Positions 23,834 to 33,024 of a stretch of DNA of 64,000 nucleotides are shown piece after piece. How positions within the stretch are numbered: position 1 is the stretch's first letter; every line of letters begins with the position of its first letter. The stretch comes from Alopecurus myosuroides (taxonomy: Eukaryota; Streptophyta; Magnoliopsida; Poales; Poaceae): positions 46,388,477-46,452,476 of the forward strand of contig CM054059.1 of assembly GCA_028641055.1 (NCBI GenBank), given 5' to 3'. A model generated the notes under the pieces. That model did no database searches. It saw only the letters and a list, made by a program, of their open reading frames with translations, and was not told where the DNA came from. The translations under genes and the position numbers were made by a program.

Positions 23834-24060
23834 ATAGCAAGCCTTGCCAAATCTGTTCACGCTCTTGTGAATATGGAAGACCCCATTAACGAGGTACTGA
23901 AGAGATCAGAGGTGAGTAATGTATTAACATTACACTATGGGAGCTTCAAAATGGTAACGCTTCCATCTCTGAACCAATTGGTTGTTTTCAGGTTGCGATG
24001 GTTTAGTTCTTGAGAAAAACCTCATTTCCTTTTGCATCGCTACCTTATGCCTTGGTCGAG
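23834..24060 (+). pseudogene. Delta-1-pyrroline-5-carboxylate synthase exon fragments
   Basis: Two adjoining exons remain. Exon a (23834-23911) reads IASLAKSVHALVNMEDPI then NEVLKRSE and ends at a good donor (g/gtgagt). It matches the P5CS segment that in plants reads SLAxSVRxxAxMEDPIGRVLK. Exon b begins after a ttgttttcag acceptor (23992) and, allowing shifts, continues DGLVLEK, TSFP and YALVE, the next P5CS motifs (DGLVLEKTSSP ... DALVQ) with an internal deletion. P5CS makes proline from glutamate and is about 715 residues long; only some 45 residues of the glutamyl phosphate reductase half are left here. No other P5CS exon was found nearby, so this is a captured or deleted fragment. Confidence 0.65.
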
Positions 24061-24658
24061 GTATTTTTAGTTGTTGATTGACTTATTTACTTATAATTCA
24101 CGTTCTTTGCATTTGATTTTTAAAAGTATATTAGCAGCTTGGTTTGAACACTATTGTTTAGATTGCGTCTTTAGCCATTGTAAGTGATGATGGTCTTCTC
24201 CTAAAATGTGGAAAGGAAGCGATGGGATCAGACGCAATATTGCATAAACTATTCTTGTGCGATGTTGCATCTTTCTCTTTGCATAGTGCATAATTAATTG
24301 TTAGAGTGCCTATAGGTCGAACACATGGTCCATATTCAGACCTGGGGATACAGTAATCAAGGGCAGCACCAACCTGCAAAACTGGCGTGTTAATATGAAA
24401 CCCATAAATCCTCTTACCAAAATGTGAAAACCAGGAAACTTTTTAATATAATATGTTGCAAAGAGTGAACTTGCAGACTGGTTTTTACACAATCTGGAAC
24501 TTCAGACTTCCTACTCTTAATTGCAAAATGACCAGCTAGTTTGGGTTTCCATGACACTAAAAACGGAAGTAAACCTACTATATCCTGGCGATTATTAGAA
24601 GAAATAGAAGTTTTTTTTTCCCCTTCTACTAGTTCTCTTGCCAGCACGAACACAACTT
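24061..24658. other. Spacer 3' of the F-box pseudogene
   Basis: AT-rich, no gene recognised. The right part is the likely 3' UTR of the minus-strand gene that ends at 24659. Confidence 0.4.
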
Positions 24659-26167
24659 TCACTGATATCTGGATACAGCTACCCTGGTATGGGGATTTGA
24701 TCGCCAGGATCTTAGCTCCCTTATATGCTTACTCCGGGAGCATCCAGCTGCTAAGGTAACGGAGAATTCCTCCAAAGATGCACTCCTCGAAAGCAGAAAC
24801 TTTGCAAGTATCTTTTGGAGTTGCAGTCCTTTGTACCTTGCAGTGTTGATCCTTCTCAGCTTATCATCCAAGCATCTTATATGGATCGGCCAGAAACTAT
24901 CGGTCACCCGCCAGAAACCATCAGTCACCTGGACACTATATTCGACGTCATCATCCTCAAGCTCGTCATCGGATTCACTATCGGATAAGTACTCCCTCTT
25001 CTTTGGAGCCTGTGGACCCAGAGGAAACAGGGACAATACTTCCAGGTCCGGAGTGTCAGCAAGAAATAAACCAACTGACCGAACGTCTTCCTCGTCGTGC
25101 AAGTAACCCTGGAGGCCCAACTGCCGAAGGTGCGATAGGCGTCGCACACCATCTATGAACAAGCTGTTATAGGACATTGCTGGGCTCAAGGAAAGGTGAA
25201 GGCATGTCAGGTCGGTGCACTGGCTGATGAGCGCATTGACCGGAGCAACATCGACTGGGTCTTTTCTGTAGAGTTCTTCACAGATTTCAATTGTCAGCGC
25301 CACAACTCCTGCTTGGTTTGCAAGCTCGAAGAGTGAATTGCGAGGAAGAAGGCTGCCTTTGTAGTGCAGCGACTTGAGGCACTGGCTATGCAGGTTGACT
25401 CGCTGGGCATGGTGGCAGCAGATGATTGCAAAACTCCGCAGGTGGGTGCTGGTGACTGTGATTGTGGTGAGACTCGGGCACTCCTGCAGCATCAGGTCGG
25501 CGAGGCGTGGGCAGTTTGCAAGCAGCTGCTGCAGCTGCCCATTGGGGTCCATGATCCTCTCAAGGCGGAGTGTCTCCAGGGACGCCATGACCACACCCAG
25601 CGGCAGATCGAGATTCCAGTTGGTCAGGCGCAGCCGGCGAAGCGTGAGGCACCGGAAGAGCTGGTGCTGGGTCTTGACATATCTTTGTTTTTGGTATCTA
25701 TTGAAGTCTCCTGATGCTTCCTGGGACGAGCGGAAGGGGCAGATGCTGTGACGTCCGTAGCTGTGCAAGTACCGGAGGTCGACGTCGATCTCCATGGCGC
25801 CCGAGGACACGGCGAAGAGCATCCATTGGTCGAGCAGTTCCTGTGGCTGATAGAAGGCGACGAGACAGAAGGTGTGGACGGGTGCCCCGGGTGGCCTTGC
25901 AGAGGATTGCTCCTGTCACTTGTTGGTCGAAGCACACCTTCTCGACGTTGCCGTCGGAGGAGTAATAATTCCGATGGCGGCCTTTCTTGCGGTCGACGAG
26001 GTGGATGGCAGGGACGGCCTCGTAGACGTCCCGCCACCGGCGGGAGAGCAGCTGGTGCGCACGGCCTGGTCGGATGGGAGTTGGGAGAGGATGCACTGGA
26101 GCATGTCGTCGGGGAGAGCGCTCAGACGGTCCGCCGCTGGTTGTCTGTTCTTCCTCTTCATCTTCAT
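24659..26167 (-). pseudogene. F-box/LRR/FBD gene, subfamily alpha, frameshifted (pair 1)
   Basis: Relative of the intact genes at 31237-32724 and 46921-48483. The N-terminus from M at 26167 (or 26161) has a good F-box (ADRLSALPDDMLQCILSQL). Near 26048 one base is missing, and the frame for SRRWRDVYEAVPAIHL... CFDQQVTGAILCK is a different one. Near 25890 one extra base restores the first frame, which then runs intact from FAVSSGAMEID to the stop. It includes the leucine-rich region (SLETLRLERIMDP, NCPRLADL) and the FBD-like end (CLDDKLRRINTARYKGL). Read straight through, the first frame hits a stop near 25916, so no full protein is made. The neighbour 26381-27883 is divergent and also dead. 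Confidence 0.85.
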
Positions 26168-26380
26168 TGATGCGATGCCACGATCTGTTTTTTGGAGAAG
26201 CACAGCGATGTGGACGTTATTGGTTGTGTAATCCTTGCCGGCCACGTTACCTTATATACAAACCGTATCTGAACAAACGAAACGTATGTGATTTTAGATC
26301 CGGAAATCCTGGGATGAAACCTTACCTTATATACAAGCTAGCTTACATAAATCGGTTGGTGGCGACATCAATGCATCGAC
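26168..26380. promoter_or_regulatory. Shared intergenic region of divergent F-box pair 1
   Basis: 213 bp between the two start codons. It contains a repeated TATA-like block, ttaccttatatacaa, at 26248-26262 and again at 26322-26336. The second copy lies about 45-60 bp before the plus-strand ATG. A role as bidirectional promoter is inferred from the head-to-head layout only. Confidence 0.45.
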
Positions 26381-27883
26381 ATGGCTTCACCTGCACGCAA
26401 GAAGTTGTTACCTGCCGAGGGCAGGGATCGCATCAGCGGCCTCCTCGACGACATACTGGGCCACGCCCTCTCCTTCCTCCCCACCAAGGAGGCTGCTCGC
26501 ACGGCTGCGCTAGCCAGCCGGTAGCGCCACATCTTCGGCAGCGTCCACACCATCTCGTTCCAGGAGAAACAGGGCGAGAGGGCAGACGACTGGTACACCT
26601 ACTTCGTCGAGGCCGAGGAGAGTAAGAGCTGCAGCCACGTGCTCCTCGACGGCATCGGCGCAGCGCTCCTGTGCCGCCGCCGCTGCGCCGGAGCCCATCG
26701 CGTGCCATTGCACAGCTTCCGCTTCGCCTTCGACAGCTGGCACCGGTGGGACAAGGTTGCCGTCGACCAGTGGCTCGCGCATGTCCTGCCACGTAGAGAC
26801 TGTGACACCCACCCAGGGCTCCACCTGGACCTGTGCTTCCACATCAAACCGGTCTGTGAACTCAACAACCGGTACAGGAGCAGAGACGCTGGCAGCGACT
26901 CTGACGACGACGCCCGCGGCAATATTTGGAGGTATCTCCTTCCTCAGAGGCTCTTTTCATGCACTGCCCTGCGGACACTGCGCGTCACCAATTGCCGTTT
27001 GAAGCTACCGAGGATCGATGCCATCGACCTGCCTTTTCTTGAGACTATGCGCCTCACAGCCCTCGGGGACTCCGGGAGGAGCATCCAGTGGCTGATCTCG
27101 AGCTGCCCACGTCTCGCTGACCTGACGCTCGAAGCCCTGTGGAACCTGAAAAGGGTCTCTATTCTCAACAAACGTCTCCGCCGTTTCGCCCTGCGCTGCT
27201 GCCACAACTTGAAGTCTGTTGACATCGATGCATCGGAGCTGAAGTCGCTAGAGTATTACGGTAGGTGCCCCGCGTCTAAATCTTTGCTGTGTCTACACGG
27301 CTCACCGGCGACCATCCCTTTGTTCAGCATCGTTTTCTGCAAGCCTCTCTCCGAGGAGGCAGAATTTGGCAAGTTCACAAGGTTTCTCGAGGAGATCTCT
27401 AAAGTGAAGCACCTGCATCTGCACCATGGCAGCTTAGGGAGCAGATTCTTAGGGTTCCCTCTTTTGGCCGGCCTGACGAGGCTCACACTGGAAGGCTGCA
27501 TTGGATGCTGCAGCACCATTGTGGCGGTGCATAGCATCTTGGAACAGACCCCAAACCTGGAGGTTCTCTCGTTGCTGATGTGGGAGTCAGAATATGCGTG
27601 GGCCGAGCTTGCTGGCGAGTTAAGGATCCCTGATAAGCGGTCCTTCTCTCTCCTGTGCTTGCGACTCTGAGTGAGGGAGGTTAGCTTCGAAGGTTATGAG
27701 GGCAGCGAGCCTCACAAGATGTTGGCCAGGCTATTGCTTCAAAATGCACCGATCCTTGAAAGGATACACGTCGTGTTCACCGATGGATTGGACCCTGAGC
27801 GGAAGAACATACTGGAGGAGGAAATAAGGAAATGGGGAGTAGCCAATTCAGAAAAGATCTTCACTTCTGTGGAGGAGTCGTAG
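26381..27883 (+). pseudogene. F-box/LRR gene, subfamily beta, two nonsense codons (pair 1)
   Basis: The 500-codon frame from ATG 26381 (MASPARKK) to the stop at 27881-27883 stays in register with the intact paralogue at 33025-34512, but it has two premature stops. Codon 48 (26522-26524) is TAG where the paralogue has Trp in CRRWRHVFGSVH. Codon 430 (27668-27670) is TGA where it has a sense codon before REVS. F-box (DRISGLLDDILGHALSFL), leucine-rich segments (SCPRLADLTLEALWNL, RRFALRCCHN) and the C-terminal FBD-like part (EGYEGSEPHKMLARLLL) are otherwise well kept. It would be a substrate receptor of an SCF E3 ligase. The lack of indels suggests recent death or read-through, which is unlikely. 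Confidence 0.85.
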
Positions 27884-28849
27884 CTGCAACAGTTTATAAA
27901 CTGAAAAGATCTTCACCTATCAAAAGGCCGATTTTAACTAGGGATAAAAACAAAGGGACAGAATTATACTCCCCTATCCCTCAACTATATGAAAAACAAG
28001 ATGGAGGAAACTCCCATCTTATTTATATTATACCAGAGAGTTGTTAGAATTCCTCTCTATGCCTCAAACCACTCTCACTCGTGATAGGGGATTGATATTT
28101 GTTTCTGTGGAGCAGCAAACTATGGTTGATTAGCTTGGAAGTAGGGACTAGAGTAGATTAACCGAAAAACATACATACCAAAGCACCTGGATAACGTCAA
28201 TGATATTGATCTATGATGATTTAGTTTGAGTATTGCACTGCTGGTGTTTTCTAATGCCAATAACTCAATTATACCAACTGATTTTGCATGCATGTTCACA
28301 AGCCTTATGATTGAGTAGCTCGATTAGTTTTTCTGCCAATGTCTTATCTCAGTAAACTGTTACTTTTTCAGCAGCTTAAAAACGTTGACCAAAGGGGGAC
28401 TGATCCCTTCCTTGGCTGTCCATTGTTCGGTAGAAGATGCGACCTCTCCACCCGGGTTGGCTGGGCGCGCACTCGCTGCCTCTCCCACTGGGCTACCACT
28501 CAGTTCTGCCACTGATATCTTATCTCCGGCATGCAGGATAATTGCTGAGTTGGAAGAGAGAGAAACAACAAAGATGTTTGTTTTCTCCAAGATAAAAAAA
28601 TGATATCTTAGTAAGAAAGATACAACACTTTCCCATTGTACAGTTTATCTTCCCTTGGGCACATATTTGTTAGCTAAAATTTAACCATTCCATAATTTAG
28701 GATCCATAAACAATTTTTATTATAGATAACAGTAAGAGTTAATTATGTAACATTTTTTCTTGTCTTCTCTAAGATTCTAAGATGACATTGAACGAACAAG
28801 AGAAGACAGTCTTCTCAAGCTCTTCATCCCACTCGGACAGACAGGTAGT
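27884..28849. other. Intergenic spacer
   Basis: The first 150 bp match the 3' flank of the beta paralogue at 34513-34680 (for example ccctcaactatatg / ccctcaactatacg). 28290-28380 is related to the tandem repeat at 30340-30935 (gattgagtagctcgattag). No gene recognised. Confidence 0.45.
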
Positions 28850-29700
28850 TGTACTTGCCGCTGTGCACCCTGATATGCGCATTGGGGCAAAATGCTTTGC
28901 GCTTCCTTGCGTATCGTCCCTCCTCCTACCCTTCCCATCCGACCCCTCGACCCAGGCGCTACTCACCGCCTCCGCCCTCCTACATCGAGAGCTGTCCTCC
29001 GTCTGCGGTGAGCATCGCCACCCAGAGCCCCTCCCTTCCACCCACCCCCTTCAGCTCACCTGTCCATTGGCTTGTGAGGTCTGTTACATGTTCAATCAAA
29101 TAGTTTAGTGGCCGTTTTCCCCCCTTTCCCATGTCCGATTACTTCCAGAAAATCATGACCCAGCGTTACCAAGTCTCATAGCAGTCTGCCACTGCCATCA
29201 ACGAGCATTTGAGAGGTTTTAATTATTTTGTAAATCTGCGCTCATTTGACGCTATTGCTGGACTAGCTTGGTTGCTCAAAGGTCAATGCCAGGGGCGCTG
29301 TCATGGTACTTTGTCGTCCTTGCTATACCCTACCTACAAGCATCTCAGTTGCCTTTTTTATGCTCAAGCGTCAACGTTTTGGCAGCTCAAATTGAACTGC
29401 CAAAACATCTTATATTTAGGAACAGAGGAAGTATTATTCTACACTATCTCTATGAATGCTTAGCCCCCATGACATTCGTCTATGTCAGCCATGTTTCCTA
29501 AGTGAAAATGCTGCACACTGCAGGGGCACGTAACAGCCTCATTATTGCCAAACAAATATGTAAACTGTAAACTGGTTGAAATATCACCTGCTTCGAATCG
29601 GTGCAAGCTTGTGATACTTTCAATGCCTGAAATCACTTTTCGGTGTTGATATGGAAAGTATTCGAACCCTTATCAGTTAAGTAGTATGTCAAGGAACCCC
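28850..29700. repeat. Duplicated block, second copy at 53640-54370
   Basis: Colinear with 53640-54370. Both hold accctgatatgcgca, gcctccgccctcc, gtgagcatcgccac, attttgtaaatct, attgctggactagc, tatgtcagccatgtttccta and aaacaaatatgtaaactgta. The block is non-coding as far as can be judged: short frames are not shared between copies. Confidence 0.75.
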
Positions 29701-29837
29701 CCTTCCCCCCAAGATGTTTCGCATGGATAGCTTCTGTTAAGTTAAGTAGTATGCGCATATTATTAAAGTATGGCGATTTGGTCAGCGCATTCGCATGATC
29801 TATCCTGATGTCAATTAATCAATAGTGTCAACTTTTC

Positions 29838-30312
29838 TTGCGAGTACTTCACAAAAAGATGGGGCTCGACGTCAGTGATATGCCCACGGAGAAGGCCGGG
29901 AAAGAATTTGCGAGCTCCCTCAAGACTCCGCTCTCAGGTTCGGCAGTCGACGAGTTGACCACCCTCTTCAAGCTGAGCTTGCCGTCCATGACGGCAGCGG
30001 AAGCTTTGATTGCCCTCATTGGTCCCGGGGGCATCGATTTCCCGCCACCGGAGGCACTGAACGTCTCTTTCTGATATGCTACCTGGTTCTCAGGCCGTGC
30101 CACCCCGCTGCATCGACTAGTCGTTTTGACCCGTCGTTTCAGAAGTTCAAAGTTTAAGAAATTCCGATTTTTCTTTCGGATAGGTTGAACTGGACCCTCG
30201 TGGGCGCTAGATTTCTAGCGGTGATCTTTTTCTTTGGCCTCGGACGTTTCATGTTTGTTTCTCCTATATATCAATATAAAAGGCAAACTTTTGGCTCGTT
30301 TAAAAAAAAACT
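29838..30312 (+). mobile_element. Short LINE-related 3' fragment
   Basis: A plus-strand open stretch of 78 codons (29838-30074; ends PPPEALNVSF) looks like the C-terminus of a LINE ORF1. About 180 bp later comes a LINE-type 3' end (tatcaatataaaaggcaaac near 30267) with a poly(A) run at 30302-30310. The ORF2 region is absent, so this is an internally deleted copy. The assignment of the small protein is weak. Confidence 0.4.
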
Positions 30313-30339
30313 GATCCTGCGTGCTATATTCATCAGATC

Positions 30340-30935
30340 ATGTTCACATTCCTAATGATTGGGTAGCTTGATTAGTTTCTCATCGAGCATTCTACCTTAA
30401 TAAAGTGATTTTTTTTCAAGCAGCTTAATCTTGAGTTGTTGTATGTTTAAGTTATTTGTTGCTCCAACTTATCTTTCTTTTTGCAAGGAATTTTCCAAGT
30501 TAATCATGTATACATTTGTTAATTCCATTGCAACCCATGTAGAACTACTACTGCCTAGGAAATAAAATGTGGATAACCTTTGTCAGGTGCAATTTAAATT
30601 CTATTAATCTTTAACCTTATTCATCAGATTCTAATGATTGAGTAGCTTGATTAGTTTCTCATGGCATTCTACCTTAATAAAGTGGCAGATTTTCAAGCAG
30701 TTTAATCTTGAGTTGTTGTCTGTTTATGGAACTAATTATGCCTAATAAGGAGTTTGTTTCTCCAACTCATATTTCTTTTTGCGACGATTGTTCCAAATCA
30801 TATTAGTAATGCATATATATACTTTCGTTTATTCCATCGCAACTCATGTAGAACTACTACTGCCTAGGAAATAAAATGTGGATAACCGTATCAGATGCGA
30901 TTTCTATTCTATTTAACTTTCACCTTATCAGATAC
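30340..30935. repeat. Tandem duplication, two copies of about 290 bp
   Basis: Copy 1 (about 30340-30615) and copy 2 (about 30622-30935) share tctaatgattg(g/a)gtagcttg, caagcag(c/t)ttaatcttgag, and gaactactactgcctaggaa followed by ataaaatgtggataacc. A third, shorter relative is at 28290-28380. Confidence 0.7.
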
Positions 30936-31019
30936 AATTCAAGTGTTATTAATTTGCTTCTGCTTTTATCATAGAATTTTCTTCCTTTTGCAGCTTACCA
31001 ACCCTTGTCACTCAAAAAG

Positions 31020-31148
31020 AAAGTAGAATATTAATAGAGAAATATTCAAGTAAATGATATCTACTATTTTCTATAAAGTTGGTCAAAATTATAAAACTTT
31101 GACTAGTGTAAAATCAAGATGTACACTTATTCGTGGACGGAGGGAGTA
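31020..31148. mobile_element. Stowaway-like MITE fragment
   Basis: Ends with ggacggagggagta at 31135-31148, the standard Stowaway terminus with TA. The left end is not clearly kept. Confidence 0.45.
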
Positions 31149-31236
31149 AATGATATCTACTAGACCCGATGTTACTAAAACTAGTAACCACAGCCTTTTG
31201 TTCTAATTTTACAATAAGCGCATTCACGTACTTCTG

Positions 31237-32724
31237 TTACCATCTATGTACAGTGACTCTGGTATTGCGGTTCGATCGCCAAGATCGCACCTCCTTTGCA
31301 ATATTGCGCTTATGTCGGGAACATTGAGGCATCACGGTAACTGAAAATTCCTCCAAAGCTGCAGCCTTGGAAAGCAGAAACTTGGCAAGTATATTTTCGG
31401 GTTGCAGTCCTCTGTAGTTCCGAATGTTGATCCTTCTCAGCTTATCATCCAAGCATATGATGCTCATTGGCCAGAAATCATCTGTCTGCTGGCTACTATC
31501 GTCGACCCCATCGTCACCAGACTCACCACCGTCCTCAGGCTCTGTATCCGATTCTGATTCACTCTCAGACCAGTACGAGGAGACCACATCGTTTGGAGTC
31601 TCTGGAGCCTGAGGACATAGTGACAATACTTCCAGGTTGTGGGTGTCGCAAAGCAAGACCGCAACTGACTGGATGTCTTGGTCATTGCGCAAGGAGCAGT
31701 GGAGTCCCAACTCCCTAAGATGCTTCAGGCAGGGTAGCTCGTCTCTGAACAAGCTGCTACAATAGGCCATTGATGGGCGGAAGGAAAGGTGAAGGTACGC
31801 CAGTTTGGAGCACCCTTTGATGAGCTTAGTGGCTGCAGCAAATTCCTTTGGTTCTTTCTCGGATAGGTTTTCACAGATTTCAACCTCCAATGCCGTGACT
31901 CCTGTGTGGTTTGCAAGCTTGAAAAGCGACTTGCGAGGAGGCAGGCCGCCTTTGTAATGGAGTGACTGCAGGCAGGAGCTGCTCAGCTTGACGCGCCTGG
32001 CATGGTGGCAGCAGATCATGGAAAACCTCCGCAAGTGGGCACTGGCCACTGTGATTTTCGTGAGACTCGGGCACTCCTGCAACGTCAGATCAGCGAGGCG
32101 TGGGCAGTTTGAAAGAAGCAGCTGCAGCTGGTCTTTCGGGTCCATGATCCTCGTGAGGCAGAGCGTGTCCAGTGACGACATGACCACAACCAGTGGAAGA
32201 TCGAGCCTCCAGTTTGTGAGGCGCAGGCTGCGAAGGGTGGGGCAGCCGAAGAGATGGTGCTGCGTCTTGATGTACCTTTTCCTGTCATAGCTATCAAAGT
32301 CTGCCGAGGCCTTCTTCTTGGATGAGCCAGCGGGGCAGAGACGGGGGCTTGAGGAATCCCAGTACCTCAGCTTGACGTCGATCTCCTCGACACCGGAGGA
32401 CATGGCGATGATGATCCACTGGTCAAGCAGGTCGCACGGTGGACAGAACGCATTGAGACGGAACAGGCGGATCAGCGTCCCGGGGCACTTGCACAGGATT
32501 GCGCCCGTCACCTGCTGGTCGAAGCAGACCTTTTTCTTGGAGTCGTCCCTGCCACCCTTGGGGTCAAGGAGGTCGACGACGGGGACGCCGGCGTAGACGT
32601 CATGCCACCGGCGGGAAAGCAAGCTTGTTTGTACGACCTCCTCGGACGGGAGGTGGGAGAGGATGCGCTGGAGCGTGTCGTCGGGGAGAGCGCTCATCCG
32701 GTCAGCGTGCCGGAGCCTCTTCAT
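31237..32724 (-). CDS. F-box/LRR/FBD protein, subfamily alpha (pair 2)
   Basis: Intact, intronless, 495 residues. The F-box is at residues 6-50 (ADRMSALPDDTLQRILSHL ... SRRWHDVY), so the protein should bind SKP1 and serve as substrate receptor of an SCF ubiquitin ligase. Leucine-rich segments follow (SSLDTLCLTRIMDP, NCPRLADLTLQECPSL, SCLQSLHYKG). An acidic serine-rich linker (about residues 385-425, SESESESDTEPED) precedes the FBD-like end (CLDDKLRRINIRNYRGLQ, residues about 432-449). The last residues RSWRSNRNTRVTVHRW are shared with the other alpha members. The start is supported by alignment with MKRHADRLSALPD of the 46921 gene. The partner at 33025 is divergent, 300 bp away. Its substrate is unknown. 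Confidence 0.9.
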   Translation of the reverse strand: MKRLRHADRMSALPDDTLQRILSHLPSEEVVQTSLLSRRWHDVYAGVPVVDLLDPKGGRDDSKKKVCFDQQVTGAILCKCPGTLIRLFRLNAFCPPCDLLDQWIIIAMSSGVEEIDVKLRYWDSSSPRLCPAGSSKKKASADFDSYDRKRYIKTQHHLFGCPTLRSLRLTNWRLDLPLVVVMSSLDTLCLTRIMDPKDQLQLLLSNCPRLADLTLQECPSLTKITVASAHLRRFSMICCHHARRVKLSSSCLQSLHYKGGLPPRKSLFKLANHTGVTALEVEICENLSEKEPKEFAAATKLIKGCSKLAYLHLSFRPSMAYCSSLFRDELPCLKHLRELGLHCSLRNDQDIQSVAVLLCDTHNLEVLSLCPQAPETPNDVVSSYWSESESESDTEPEDGGESGDDGVDDSSQQTDDFWPMSIICLDDKLRRINIRNYRGLQPENILAKFLLSKAAALEEFSVTVMPQCSRHKRNIAKEVRSWRSNRNTRVTVHRW

Positions 32725-33024
32725 CCTGATTCATCAGAGGTACGTGCACGCCGCCGCTATGGTTGAGGACGAATTTGGGCCTAAACCTGCACGATTCCGT
32801 ATTGATTTAAACCTGCATGATTCCGTATTGATTTGTGTTCGAAATAAATATGTGGCCTAGAAATTTTCGTGATCTAATGTTAGTTTCCAGATTGGTTTTG
32901 ATATCTTAGCTTTCTTGATTAGGACTCCAACACGTACGTCATGCAGAAACCTTATACCTTTAGTAATATAATTTGTAGCCACATCTGACGTTTTCCGGGG
33001 CCGATCGAAGAGGTTGGTATCGCT
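32725..33024. promoter_or_regulatory. Shared intergenic region of divergent F-box pair 2
   Basis: 300 bp between the start codons of two intact, oppositely oriented F-box genes. It includes a direct repeat (cctgcatgattccgtattga at 32811 and a near copy at 32788) and an AT-rich stretch near 32960. Promoter function is inferred from position. Confidence 0.45.

Noticed and set aside
25374..26231. Long plus-strand open frames over the first F-box pseudogene
   Set aside because: They are antisense shadows in GC-rich coding DNA; only the minus-strand frames show F-box and LRR motifs.
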